DNA from: Collybia mongolica
Lineage: Eukaryota > Basidiomycota > Agaricomycetes > Agaricales > Clitocybaceae
Direction: 5' to 3'
Assembly (NCBI GenBank): GCA_013420905.1
Contig: JAAXNY010000004.1
Location: 744,001 to 808,000 of the forward strand
DNA length: 64,000 bases
Part shown: positions 11,829-22,843 of the stretch, in pieces
Position numbering within the stretch: the first letter of the stretch is position 1
How the letters are laid out: every line of letters starts with the position of its first letter
The notes under the pieces: generated by a model
Told to the model about the DNA's origin: nothing
The model's input: only the letters and a program-made list of their open reading frames with translations
Databases searched by the model: none
Position numbers and translations under genes: made by a program

Positions 11829-13160
11829 GCTAACTTAAAAAGTGGGGTGCCATGTAATGATATTGCACAATTTGAACACAGTTGATAGTCTTTACAATGG
11901 GTCAAGGGAAATAATAACATGGACAAGCAACCATATTGTAGAAGTATAGTTAATTGGGAGGCAAAATGATAGGCATAAAGAAATTATCTCAAGATTCCAA
12001 ATGATGCCATCTAATAGCCTGATAGCTTTTAAATTGGCATGGTCACAACTGCTTTTATAGCTGGGATTCTGTATGACAATTAACCAATATCAAGGGCACT
12101 GATTACACCAAGTTGGACTTGACTTTAGATCTCCTGTAGTTATACATGGGCAGTTTTATATTGTGATTTCACAGGTAATATTGGTACATGGAATCAAAGC
12201 TATGATACCAAATACTGTAGACAATAGGGTCACTTTAACAGTAAAGATGTTCCTTTGGAGTAGAAGTATTATATGGATTATGATTTGAATAGGGAAAAAA
12301 GCCTACATCCAAAATATTGAAATTGAACATAGAATAAAGTATTGAGACTAAGTTGGGAGTCTGGGGGCAGAGCCCCCAGCAAGCTGAAGGTTACGTGGTA
12401 GAGCCATGGGTGAGTGTAGCAGTGCCGTGGCGTAGCCACGGGCCATAAGCTTGTATGATAAATATTCCAGGTTGAATGGGGGGTCTGGGGGCAGAGCCCC
12501 CAGCAACCTGGAAGATCTGTGATGAACCATGGCCCAGTGCCACAGTGCCGTGGCATAGCCATGGGCCATAAGCTTGTCTATAACATATGGGAGAGTCAAC
12601 ATGGGAATTGTGAGGCTGAATCAGCATCAGGTAAGCATGACTAAGATTTGTAATATATTTATGTAATCAACCTGGGCCCTCCATGGGCCTCACACATCAC
12701 ATGTCAACTGCACATGACCATCTAAAATCATGTGATCCTGTCAAAACATTGGTCAATCCCATCTTTCTTTCCCACTTCTTATCTTCAATTAATACATAGC
12801 TATCCAAGGGGGCACCGGGATCAAAATGCTGGACTGGTACCCAGTTAGTTAGTCCAGCCACAAGCCGCAAAAAAAAAATGGACCCCTCTGGGACATGGCT
12901 TAAAAACATCAACTTGGGGCTATTAGAACCTGAATAGGGTACACAAGACAAGTGAAAATGAATCTATGACTTAGTATAGCTCTGCAAGATACAGAAATTC
13001 AAGAGAAATGACTGATTTGTATATTTTATGAGTGATCAAGCACAGTGATGGCCAGTCACACAATCCAGCATCTTTGACTTGTGACCAATAGCATAAAATC
13101 AGTCTGTAATCTAATCAAGACCATGACACCAAGTAACAGCAGTCTGGTGAGTCTCAAAAG
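11829..13160. other. CpG-poor transposon-derived DNA
   Basis: About 1.3 kb without an intact gene. It holds the GC-hairpin repeat described separately. A minus-strand open frame at 12697-12951 has no domain I recognise and could be a transposon shadow. Confidence 0.5.
12352..12590. repeat. Two tandem units, each with a GC hairpin
   Basis: Two units about 124 bp apart share a perfect inverted repeat CTGGGGGCAGAGCCCCCAG (12361-12379 and 12485-12503), then a GCCATGG and GTGCCGTGG region, and end in GGGCCATAAGCTTGT. Such hairpins can be the 3' signals of Helitrons or parts of MITEs. The nearby Helitron helicase relic makes the first plausible, but no CTRR end was confirmed. Confidence 0.65.
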
Positions 13161-14817
13161 TTGCAGATGTGCAGGTATACTCACATTGAAGAACCAATTC
13201 AGCCAGTCATCCCACCTGTTCTTGACACAGAGGGTTATGCTGTTTGTCCTGACTGCAGCACCTGTGTAAACTGTGGCACTATCAGGCTGGCAAACCTCAA
13301 AAAGCACCATTGCGGAACCAAAACCTGCAGGGATGCACATGCCAAACAAGACAAAGAAGCTAAAAAGAAGAAAAATGGGTCAATACTTTCCTTCTTGAAA
13401 CAAAGAGTGGCCACAGTACCATTGACTGTCAGCAGTTCTGTGCCTGTCCATAGTCATAAGCTGCCCCAAATGCAAGCAGAGGACACTGTTTCTACCACAT
13501 CTTCCAATCCTCATTGTGAAGAAGCTTCCCAAATGTCTTGACCTATTTTGGAGCCAATTAGGGACAACTTCATCAGCAAATTGCAGAGGCTTGTCACGAA
13601 CTTACCACAGAGCATCCCTGAAGCATCAGAATTTGACAAGCTTGTGGCTTTTGGAGGTGACCTGAGGGGCTTTGACGACCCTACTGTCAGCACTGCCAAT
13701 TTATGGGAAACAGATCTGAATGAGGTCTTAAAGGCGACATTAGGCTGGGGAAAAGAAGAGGATATGGGCAAAATCATATGTCATGGATAATGGGGGCTGG
13801 ATGGTTTGGTGAATTTCGTGGCATATTTCATTGAAGAGCGTGGTGTAAGTGAAGGGTTATTCAAGGGGAAGTTGGACTACCTCATCGAAGAGCTTGAGAA
13901 AAGGTAAGTAAGTTTGAATACTATAAGATGGCTGCCTGACCGAAATGTGCAAGAATTCCTTCCCCAACAGGAGGTAGTGTCAATGCTGCTGGGGCACCAG
14001 CTTGTGCTGGAACAGGATCCGATGTGGCCATAAGCACTAAATGGGTGCCAATTATCCTCGAATCCGAAGATTTCATCCCATCCTTTGACAACTTGCCACC
14101 AATGGATGCCATTACAAGTGTATGCAAGGACAAAATTGGAATCATTGATGTGGACTCATTTGAGTACAAGGACACTGTGAAAACACTGAAGGCATCAGCA
14201 CTGACTTGTGTGGAATTTGTCCTAAACTTTCCAGATGGAAAATTGCCACATACCACATATCCATTTGCCCTCCATGTCATCTTTCCTTGGGACTACTCAA
14301 TGAAAAACAGCATAATGAAGTTGTTTGCCCAAAGTTGCTGCAGGATATCTGAAGGAGTTAGTGATGGCACTCATGAAAACACCGGATTTGCATACATTGG
14401 CTTCAGCGGCCTCCAAGAGATGCTCCATTGCAAAAATTGACTGATTAAGTTTTATCACCTGCATGGGTTGAATCAGGCAAGAAAACTTCTTGTTAAGACA
14501 ACTGCACTCTCTGATCAAAAGCAAGTCTTGATGGCAATTGCAAGTGGGAATGTTAGCTGCATTGACCGCTTGCTCAGCATTGGCCTTCATCAAAAGAAGG
14601 GGGCTTGAGGGTTGTTGGCTTTGTATATTGCAGCTGCTGAAGGTCACTACTGCCCAAAGAGTTTCACTGAAGAGGAGGACTTGAAATCCATGCTCATGTG
14701 GAGGCTGGGAGGAAACTGGGTGGCAGAGATAAACCATTGCGCCAACAAAGGCCAGAGTGTTACTTACTTGCGGACTCGCTCAACTGTCCCACCACTCATC
14801 CCATCGCACAAACAACC
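13161..14817 (+). pseudogene. Transposon ORF, N-terminal part
   Basis: Starts with a cysteine/histidine cluster (CPDCSTCVNCGTIRLANLKK followed by HHC...C) and a basic AKQDKEAKKKK stretch, which could bind DNA or zinc. It continues through several short frames (13548-13790, 14024-14440, 14612-14817). A GT-AG intron of about 65 nt near 13903-13970 still looks usable. Stops and frameshifts separate the pieces. It ends at IPSHKQP, where the LINE tail is inserted, and resumes beyond it. Confidence 0.6.
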
Positions 14818-15494
14818 TTTTTTTTTTTTTTTTTGGTCAACATTTTATATACCAACTGTACCTAATACATGCGCTGGTCACTACAAGTAGTAATTGGAGG
14901 AATGGGGGAGGGGGGGCAGAAGACAAAGCGCCGCAGAGCTAGGATGCTCGCCCAACCGGAGTTGAACTAGTGAATGGAGCCGGAGCTCATTGTACACAGG
15001 CCAGAAGGGCCAATCTATGCCAGGGGGTAGGCCCCCCACAGTGGGTGGTGGCTTCAAGTCCACTGATTATCCAGGTTTGCATGTTCAGGCAGGGAGCACC
15101 CTATAGCCATCACTTAGAACACTGAGTACCGCCCCTAGCCTGTTTAGGACTAGGGAACATTGAACGCAAAAGCACTCTCATTCTCCAAGAGGAAGTCAAC
15201 CAGCCACGCATAGCGCAGCTGACGGCTGGACTTGTCTTCCCGTCCATGTTGTGGACAGTCATATAGGATGTGTTGTATGGTTTCCAGGGGAGCACCGCAC
15301 CTACAGGAGACAGATTCCTCTTTGAAGAATCGGGATTGGAATGCCCCAATTGGAGCATGTCTGGTGATGCATTGCACCATGTGGGCAGTCAAAGCATGGC
15401 TGTGACCAGTCTTGCGCATCCATGGCCCATTATTTACATGGGTCAGAATAAGCGGGGTGTCCTTTTTTGCATAGAGCATCAAGAAATTGGAGCA
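14818..15494 (-). mobile_element. 5'-truncated LINE (non-LTR) 3' end
   Basis: On the minus strand the frame 15482-15150 encodes the C-terminal zinc-binding tail of a non-LTR reverse transcriptase: RHAPIGAFQSRFF, then CRCGAPLETIQHILYDCP. A run of T at 14818 is its poly(A) tail in reverse. An imperfect 14-bp target duplication flanks it: TCGCACAAACAACC at 14804-14817 and TCACACAAATAACC at 15495-15508. Length 677 bp. It sits inside the transposon coding region and interrupts it; the second copy of the target site has gained a TAA stop by a C-to-T change. Confidence 0.82.
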
Positions 15495-15508
15495 TCACAC
15501 AAATAACC

Positions 15509-17364
15509 AACAGTTGCTCAAGTTTGGGCTAATGTTGAGGCGACCTTCAATGGCTTGATGGATGTGATTCATGGCCAAAACCATGCGAAGTTTGTCCATG
15601 CAGTGCTGATGTTTGATGAGCTTGCCACAGAGAAGAGGATCAGGTGGGATCCAAAGACCAACTACTTCCTTGGGTTATGCAGGGAGCATGCAGACCAAAC
15701 ATCAATGGAGTTCATCAATGAGGATGACATGGAAGAGCTGTTTCAAAACATCAATGATGGGAGAGTTCATTACACAGGAGAGGTGAGAGAATTTGCTTCC
15801 GTGGAAGCAATTTCCACTTTTGGAAGGTGCCCTGATCTATTATTAGGCAACTGTCAGCGCTCTTGGGGTTCTCTGCAAAGACAATCATATATATCCTGGC
15901 TGTCCTGTCCTTGTATCTGGTGATTGCAAGCAAGAAACTGGAGAGGAATATGCAGAGATGATAAAGACAGTTTTCGAAGGTGTCAATTCATTGCAAGCAC
16001 AGACAAAACTCCGAATAACCTCAATTGCATCTGATGGTGAAACTCGGCATGGATCCTCATTCATTCTCCTTACCTTAAAAAATGAACTACCCCATAATTC
16101 GCCAATTTATTCCTTACTCAAGCCCCTCAAATACCTCAATCTCTATGTGGGTGATGATGACCTGACATGTGACAAAGACTGGAAACATGTCTTCAAACGC
16201 TGGCGTAATCTGCTTCTGAGACAATGCGGTGTCGTGGTTGATGGCCTTCATATCACCCCCAACATCATTCAGCATCAACTTAAGTCAGAAGGACTTTCAG
16301 CAGAGCATATCCACTCTTTATTCAATCCAGAGGATCAGCAAGACATCAAAATGGCTTTTGATATGCTCAAGGATATTTGGAATCTTCCTCACTCTTCCAC
16401 AAATTCTTGCCAAGGCTTCCTGGAGGCACGGGAGGCACTATGGATCCTTGGAAAGCTCTTATTCCACATGGTATTTCCATATCTTTGTGTTGACCTTTCT
16501 CTTTCTGAACAGGTCAAGCATCTGAGCACCGCAGCCCATCTCACTCTCATCCTTTATAGACTGGGCAGCAAGGAATTTATTCCCACCAATCTCTATATTG
16601 ACCTCATGATTATGATCAAAAACGCAATCTTCTGCATTGCAAAGGCAAAGGTTGATGATCCTGATGGAGGATTTTGGCTGATACTCCTGGGAACCGATCA
16701 ACTCGAAGAGCTTTTTGGGATACTTAGGACAATGGTTGGCAATGATGCCAACCTGGATATCTTGCAGCTCATGTCTCGCCTGGCTGGAACAACTGAGGTT
16801 TCCAATGTCCTTGCTAAATATCCTCAATGGGATTGTGCTCCTTGTCACCTCAAACTACCAGCACTGTCACGTGAATCCAAAGAGATTCCAGATAGTGCAG
16901 ACCATATCAAACCTGGATCTTGGAGAGGGAATGTCAAACTTAAAGACATTTCTCTCCTAACAGCCTGGAATTATGGCCAACATATGATCGAGCAGGAGAG
17001 CAATGGACTGAAAAACACTCTGGTCAAACTTGATGAATTAACAGGAATTGACATCCTCTCTCCTTTTGGTACTCTCCTTGTCAATGTTCCACTTGCAAAT
17101 GATGACATCAACGAGAGCCTCAAAGTCATGACAGTTGGGCCAACAATCAGGATTGCAGGGCCAGATGCCAATGAGACAGAAATGTGCATTGACATTGAAG
17201 ATGAACTTGCAGCTAGCCTTACTTCCTCAAATACAATAAGTGAAGCTGGCCAAAAAGTATTTGATTCCAAAGTGGTGGTAAGGGGTGCCACAAAGAACAA
17301 AGCACGGGCCTTAAAGGATTTCAGCAAGTTTTGCAAACATGTTGGGTCAATGGATTGTTTGTAG
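15509..17364 (+). pseudogene. Transposon ORF, RNase H-like core
   Basis: Resumes right after the LINE with PTVAQVWANVEATFNGLMD. Frames 15555-15850 and 15850-17364 together give the largest surviving domain. Visible motifs: AVLMFDELATEKRIRWDPKT, GLCREHADQTSMEF, then VLVSGDCKQETGEEYAEM, SIASDGETRHG, LSTAAHLTLILYRLG, and LGTDQLEELFGILRTMVGND. The frame 15958-17364 alone is 468 residues without a stop. The D/E and SDGE acidic residues may be catalytic. A shift near 15790-15850 breaks the join. Families of this type are common as unnamed proteins in mushroom genomes. Confidence 0.65.
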
Positions 17365-17369
17365 TGCGT

Positions 17370-18878
17370 GCAATCTGTTTCAAGATACGTCAACACCAAA
17401 AAAGTATCCAATTCTAACCCAAACTACACACCCAAACCAGATGTTGATGACTTGCAGAAAATCATCATGTGTGACCCAATCACAAGCCTCATCCACATCA
17501 AGAACAACTTCTGGCTTTGCATTGGTGAGGTAAATGGCCTGTGAATCAATGGACAGCTGGTTGACTTTGTCAGTTTGGAAATGCTTATGGAAGATACAGT
17601 TAAGGTGTCCTACCAGATGCTAGGTTTGCGACCAGCAATGCTAGCAGATGACCCAGAGGGGAGGAATGACTGGAGGACATACACAATGGATGAGCACTCG
17701 TTTACTGTACCTGGTCGCCTGATTCAACCTATCAACCCTACAACCTCAAAAATTGCACTCACCATGCCATTCTATCTGTTACAGAGCACTGTCTTGGTAG
17801 CATTAATGGCTAGTCTCTTTCAAAGTCTCACCATATCCAATCTCAAGAGTGTGCCAATGATTGCACTATCCAGGGAGTATCCCTACCATGAAGCTTCTGG
17901 TAAGCAAACATTCCATTTTCCAGCAATTTAAAAGTGCTTACCATTGATTTTTTGGATCCCACAGGGAGTGCTTGTTTTATTTGCAAGAGCAACCACAATT
18001 TAGGAAATATTGGAACAATGACAACCTCCGACTGCCCACGATGTTCACTGACTGTTACCCTCAATCTCACTCAAGGCCAATGTGTACTTGAGCACGTTGG
18101 CTTGCATATTCTTCATGACCCTGGTGTTATTCGAGCCATTGAACCACTTTGCAGATTGTGCTTGTGTCCCTCACAAATGTGCCAGTTCTATCTTGCCAAA
18201 GGAAAGGGGGCAAAGGGAAAGCCTAGAATCAAATAAAAGGTGTCAAAAGGTTGTCTTATAAAGATGAATTATTCTTACAGCAAAGTGGCACAATCGACCA
18301 CTACTTCACCATGCTCCAATGTGCCAATTCACTGTCCTGTCTGCCCAAAGACTGACCCAGCAATCTGGAAGTACTTTATGAAGGTTCATTTTGATGAAAA
18401 ACACCAGTTGTTTCCGCTTACCAAGTACTCACACCTCTGGGAGCTGTCAAATTTTGAAAAATCTGAAATAAGTAGGATTTGGGGCAAATGAGGGAAGTTG
18501 ACAGCAAAACGCACCAAAAAGTCTTAGCTTCCTCCGCTGGTTGTATCGGAAAACCACTGTGCACAGATTCCTAATGAGTAAGTTTGATTTTCATTCCATT
18601 TCTCTTGCATATGGAACCAACACACCTTTTCTAGTGTCAATGTGAATGAACATGCCAACAGTGCAGAATTGCACTCAGGAGAAGTTAACAGGAATATCAA
18701 GGCAGCTGAAGATTCAGATGATGAAAATTCAGACGAGGGATTGGATGAAGAGGAGGAACCAAACAAAGAGCTGGAGGATAAGAGTGATGATGACGATGAA
18801 CCTTACAAGGAGCAAAATGAAGAATTTGATGAAACAATTGACCTGGCAGGTATTCACTGTGAAACTGAGAATAGATGA
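17370..18878 (+). pseudogene. Transposon ORF, C-terminal part
   Basis: After a stop at 17364 the coding trace continues (DDLQKIIMCDPITSLIHIKN, then LEMLMEDTVKVSYQMLGLRP). Two cysteine-rich segments follow: CFICKSNHNLGN with CPRC near 17970-18060, and CPVCPKTDPAIWKYFMKVHF at 18331-18390, a C2H2-like finger followed by DEKH. A highly acidic tail (18642-18878, EDSDDENSDEGLDEEEE) ends the region. The inverted duplication described elsewhere begins inside this tail, at 18852. Confidence 0.5.
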
Positions 18879-18899
18879 AATTCAACCCTGTGTTTCATC

Positions 18900-19380
18900 C
18901 TCTTAAATAAGAGAAATAATACATTAAAAATATGAAATTCATTCAATTAACAATCCTAAAATGTAATGAATTTCATCTCAAAGATGTTTGAAAACACACC
19001 CCCTGTAGGGGGAAAAATGGAGGGAAAACCCCCCTTTAAGGTATAATTTGATGGATGAATTTCATGCAAAATTTGTCCATATTCATACCCCTCATAATTC
19101 ACCCTCATGGGATGAATTTCTTACTATCAAGGGTGCTATACTAACCTTTCAAAAAGGATGAATTTCATACTAATAAGGGGTGAGAATAACACCCTTGCAA
19201 GTCTTACATGGGGGATGAATTTTGTACTATTAAGGGCAGAAATAACACCCTTGTGAGTCTTACATGAGGGATGAATTTCATACTATTAAGGGCAAAAATA
19301 CTGGCATTTTATGAGAGATGAAAATCATATGTTCGAATTCATCCCATTTTCCTCACTTAAATTCATCCTCTTTTTCATCA
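18900..19380. repeat. Tandem repeat, unit about 60-70 bp
   Basis: Words like GATGAATTTCATACTATTAAGG followed by ATAACACCCTTG and AGTCTTACATG recur three to four times between about 19090 and 19320, with further GATGAATTTCAT words on both sides. The region is AT-rich and lies downstream of the minus-strand gene. It is repeated in the other copy at about 38913-39393. Confidence 0.8.
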
Positions 19381-19523
19381 TTTTACTGGATTGTTTTCGG
19401 ATGAAAGTAGTACTAACTTTTCATCCATTGAAAGGTTGAAATGCACTCATTTTTATTTGGATATTTCATCCTCTTATAGATGTTCAAATTTGTGTGATTC
19501 AACATTTAACAATATTCTAATGA

Positions 19524-20439
19524 TTAGTAGGCTTCTGATTCATTCCCTTCCTCATCCTCCTGGTCCTCACCCTCCTGGTCCTCACCCTTCTGGTCCCCAT
19601 CCTCTTCCCCCTCATCACTACTATCTACTTCATCCTCATCATGCTCATTTAAGTCAATGTCGACATCCATTTCCTCCTCATCATCAGCATTACTGCCCCC
19701 TACTGTATTTCCAGTCTCATTTGTATACCCACATTTACGAGCATAGGCGCGTTTGTTCTTCAAATGTGACTTGATAAATTCTTGAGTGGCCCAGCCATTA
19801 TGGAATTTTTTGAGGTATGTATGCCGACTTTCGGCCTGAAATAAATTATTTAAATGAGTAACAAAGCAGCAAAGAAAAGACTTACCACGCGGATGATTTG
19901 ACTAATGACTACTGTAGGTTGCCTGTGCCAAACAACCGAGTAGTTAAGGCCTGCGTTACCAACTAAACTACGAACGCAGCGCTATTACTTGTAAAAAAAA
20001 AGATTGGAGCAAAGGGTTTTAAGAAGTAAAACTTACACGAATGGCCTTGTATAAATCGGAATCATCTTGGAGTTGCATTTCAGCCTGGAGATTGAATCCG
20101 TTCCCTGCAACGCCGTGCGGTGGGCGTGGTATGACATTCTTCTGCTGTTCTTTAGCATGGGCAGCTTTGTGAAGAGCTACGAGTTCAGCTAGTCACGTTA
20201 GTATGGTATAGGAAGTATGCAAAAAAAAAAGTAATACCTTTCATTTTCTTCATTTTTGCTTCCATTGCCATTGCCTCTGATGTATTTATCCGTGTACCTG
20301 GTGAAACAAAATGTAATAATAGGTAACATGTTTCCATTTGAAAATCACAGTATCCACCTTTAACTCTCTGGGATGAGCCCGAAGACAATGCCACCTTGCG
20401 AGATTGCTTTGCTTTTTGAAATGCAGTAGACTTAGCCAT
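19524..20439 (-). CDS. Small spliced gene of unknown function (copy 1)
   Basis: Unrecognised, though genes with this layout (basic N-terminus, coiled middle, acidic tail) recur near transposons in mushrooms. It begins MAKSTAFQKAKQSRKVALSS, continues through a charged helical middle (AMAMEAKMKKMKA then ELVALHKAAHAKEQQKN), PRPPHGVAGNGFNLQAEM and HTYLKKFHNGWATQEFIK, and ends in an Asp/Glu-rich tail about 50 residues long. Five exons and four GT-AG introns are predicted; the third uses a GTGTAAG donor to keep the frame. It could be a passenger gene of a mobile element. The second copy (37854-38769) encodes the same protein. Confidence 0.65.
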
Positions 20440-20798
20440 AGTTTTATGGAAAAGGGTGCGTTGGAGAAAGAGCTGGTGGCAAAGGTGAAGAAAGGCGAGA
20501 CTGAGCGAATGAGGAGATGCTGGGAGACACAGAGAAAGAGGGTTCTTTTAAATTTGAGGTGGAGCAGGTTCTGTCCTCAAGGACAACAGAACCGAGCTCA
20601 AATTAATTCGCACAGGGGATGAAAAAGAAAAAAAAATGGGTTCCAGGCTTTGGGGTGGGCAAAGGGATTTCTATAATCTGACTAGCTTTGGATTCCGGAT
20701 CTATAACTGTACTTGGGTAGAACTGTTGGGGTTTGGGGCATGAGCACAAAATAAAACATATAAAGGACCTTGGAACTCGAAAAAATAATCACAATGTG

Positions 20799-21391
20799 AT
20801 GGCCACTGGCCTCACACCCAACCCTCCAGACACTTCCCCTACCCACTGTGTGCTGCAGAATGATGATGTTTCTGGTTACGTTGTGGAAAGCACAACGGAA
20901 TCTGAGACTGAATCAGACTGTGGACCATTTGATTGTGCTTTCTTTGGTCCTTGCTCACCGGAGAATCAACTTGGTCTATTGGAAAATAGAAACTGGTTTA
21001 CGGAGCTTTGCAAGTCCGAATCTTCAAGCCATGGATCCAGTGTACCCAAGGATAACAGTAAGCAATAATCTAACTCCACATGATGCTGAAGGAAAAACTC
21101 TTACCTAGGTGATATTGAGACAGAGGCAGACATAGTCCCTGAAGAGTGTAAGGTGAATATCAGCACTATCAACCCATTGGAGGGGAAGGTATGTGAATCG
21201 ACTCACATAACCAGTTTCCGACAGTATCTTATTAATTGACAACAAAGTTTATTATTCAGATCTGTGTTGAAGGTGGCAACTTAATCAATCCGGTATTCAA
21301 TTTTAACTTCCAGGAACAAGTAAAGAGCAAAAAACGGAGACATAAATCGAGTAGAAGGGACGATGAGCAGGGAAAACGGCAAAAATTATGA
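20799..21391 (+). CDS. Hypothetical small nuclear-type protein
   Basis: Not recognised. The first in-frame ATG is at 20799; the open frame continues upstream only to a TTG. Exons 20799-21057, 21109-21188 and 21260-21391 are joined by two GT-AG introns of 51 and 71 nt, giving about 156 residues. The middle is acidic and Ser-rich (ESTTESETESDCGPFDC); the end is strongly basic (KSKKRRHKSSRRDDEQGKRQ), a plausible nuclear signal. It is divergent from the neighbouring minus-strand gene, with about 360 bp between their starts. In the other duplication copy only its first 83 bp remain, cut by an LTR. Confidence 0.6.
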
Positions 21392-21626
21392 TGTGTATAT
21401 ACATGTGATGCAGTAGAGTCCCAAAAGGTATATGCAAAATTGAAAGTAATGCCTGTTAATTATTTTGCGCGAGTTTTACAAGCATCCTTTTGAAGAGCAG
21501 TCATTGTTCCCTCATTTTGTGCCTTTTCTTCTTTGGTTTCATAGCCAATGCAGAGTACATCAGGGCTTAGTTCCAAATGATCCCCTGAAAGTGTTTTGTG
21601 GCCTCCCTCAGTCTGGTTGATGATGG

Positions 21627-22843
21627 TGTAAGGGGGCTCCTGGGCTATAAGTGCGCTGATGCTATGAAATGTAATCCCTTACACACACACACCAAACTTA
21701 ACAATCAACACACGAACAGTAGGAATCGCCTGTTTTGAGTTCGGGTTCAAGTGCTTAGAAGCACTAAGCTTTGAATAGTACTAGCCAAAGCCCTTTTCAA
21801 TGATCTCCCAACGGGTTTGATTCAGACAAAAGCTTCAACACAGGTTTATAAACCTGCTAGGTATATTTATAATATTTCTCGATCCAATAGACTGGGTACC
21901 AAGTGTACGTTCAATTATTAATGATCCCAAACGGATCTGTAAGTCCAAGCGACTTATCAAACAATACAGTGCCAAGTGCACTAAGGCCAAGTGCCTAGTA
22001 ATTCCAACGGACAATACGATACTAAGTTCCAAGTGAACTAAGTCTCTTTAATTCTGTAGTTCTTCAATCAATTCCAATCAAGACACGTTGAAGCAATCTG
22101 ATCCTTAATTCGGGCACGCAATAGTGTTTTTAACAAATGTGATTTGTATACTCTATAGTAGCGCGAAGTGGGGGCAAGATTCCTTGCCTTAGCGCTACTC
22201 ATCTACAGTCTATTTATAATGTACAAACTAAATATCATATGGAATTGTAAATTTTACACGGAACCGCGCTCCCGCGTGCCAAGAATCTGTATTCAATACT
22301 GACGCGTCTACTACAACTTGGCGCGCGCGCCATGCGTGCCAATTATGTCGTTTACTGGTTACTTATCAAATATTGAAAGAGCTGGCTAAACTCTTATCAA
22401 GTCCCGACCGCGCGCTCTGTTATTTAAAACAGCGCGGCACTGTTGTTTACTCCTCCTGATTGTCCTGGTTGCTATTCACGGTGTCCCGTCACTTCCGGTA
22501 GTTAACACCAAGTACCCCTGACTAGGATCGGGTTGTGCAAGTCCCGAATTTACAATTACTTCTCCTATTAATGATGATCCCCGGACTAATGATATCATAC
22601 TACAACGGTTACTTATGAACTAAGACACCGAGGTTGTAACCGGGCATGGTGAATAGGACTAATAATAGACCGTACTCATAGTCCTCTGTACTGATAGTGT
22701 ATTATCCATTAGACTAGTTCACTCTGATTAGCCGTCTCGGAGCTCGACTCTAATCCTTTATTACTGCTTACTTGGTTATTAGAAATGACACTAATAGCCT
22801 TACTTGTTGACTTTATAAGTGCAAACAATTTCGGGCCCTATCA
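21627..22843 (-). repeat. Solo LTR, reverse orientation
   Basis: The reverse complement of the two LTRs of the Ty3/gypsy element to the right, 1,217 bp long, with TG...CA ends (reading TGTAAGGGGG at 21627 and GGGCCCTATCA at 22843). No internal domain remains on either side. The flanking pentamers GATGG and ACGGC do not match, so this is not a clean solo LTR from a single insertion but a product of recombination. Confidence 0.88.

Larger units (their letters stand above)
13161..18850 (+). mobile_element. Degenerate DNA transposon, possibly P/THAP9-related
   Basis: A long plus-strand coding region broken by stops, frameshifts and a LINE insertion, but still readable in order: an N-terminal Cys/His cluster, a helical part, an RNase H-like core and a C-terminal C2H2-like motif. 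The core contains MFDELATEKRIRWD, SIASDGE, and LGTDQLEELFGILRTMVGND. The last resembles the D-x-LE-x-FG-x-IR motif of P-element and THAP9 transposases, and the acidic residues sit where an RNase H-fold transposase would need them. The placement is by motif resemblance only. I could not find terminal inverted repeats or a target duplication. Confidence 0.6.
18852..20881 (+). repeat. Inverted segmental duplication, copy 1 (2,030 bp)
   Basis: This segment is the reverse complement of 37412-39441. Both are exactly 2,030 bp, with no indel noticed and at least one substitution (T at 20877 opposite the C/G of the other copy). Position x here pairs with 58293 minus x. One edge (20881) coincides with an LTR end in copy 2; the other (18852) lies in the acidic tail of the neighbouring transposon. 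It carries one whole gene and the 5' end of another. Confidence 0.95.

Noticed and set aside
12213..12219. Another TACTGTA, also at 54454-54460, as further Tc1 footprints
   Set aside because: A 7-mer is expected several times by chance in 64 kb. Unlike 31838 there is no frame or paralogue to test.
20733..20798. Starting the small nuclear-type gene at 20733
   Set aside because: That position is a TTG; the first ATG in frame is at 20799.
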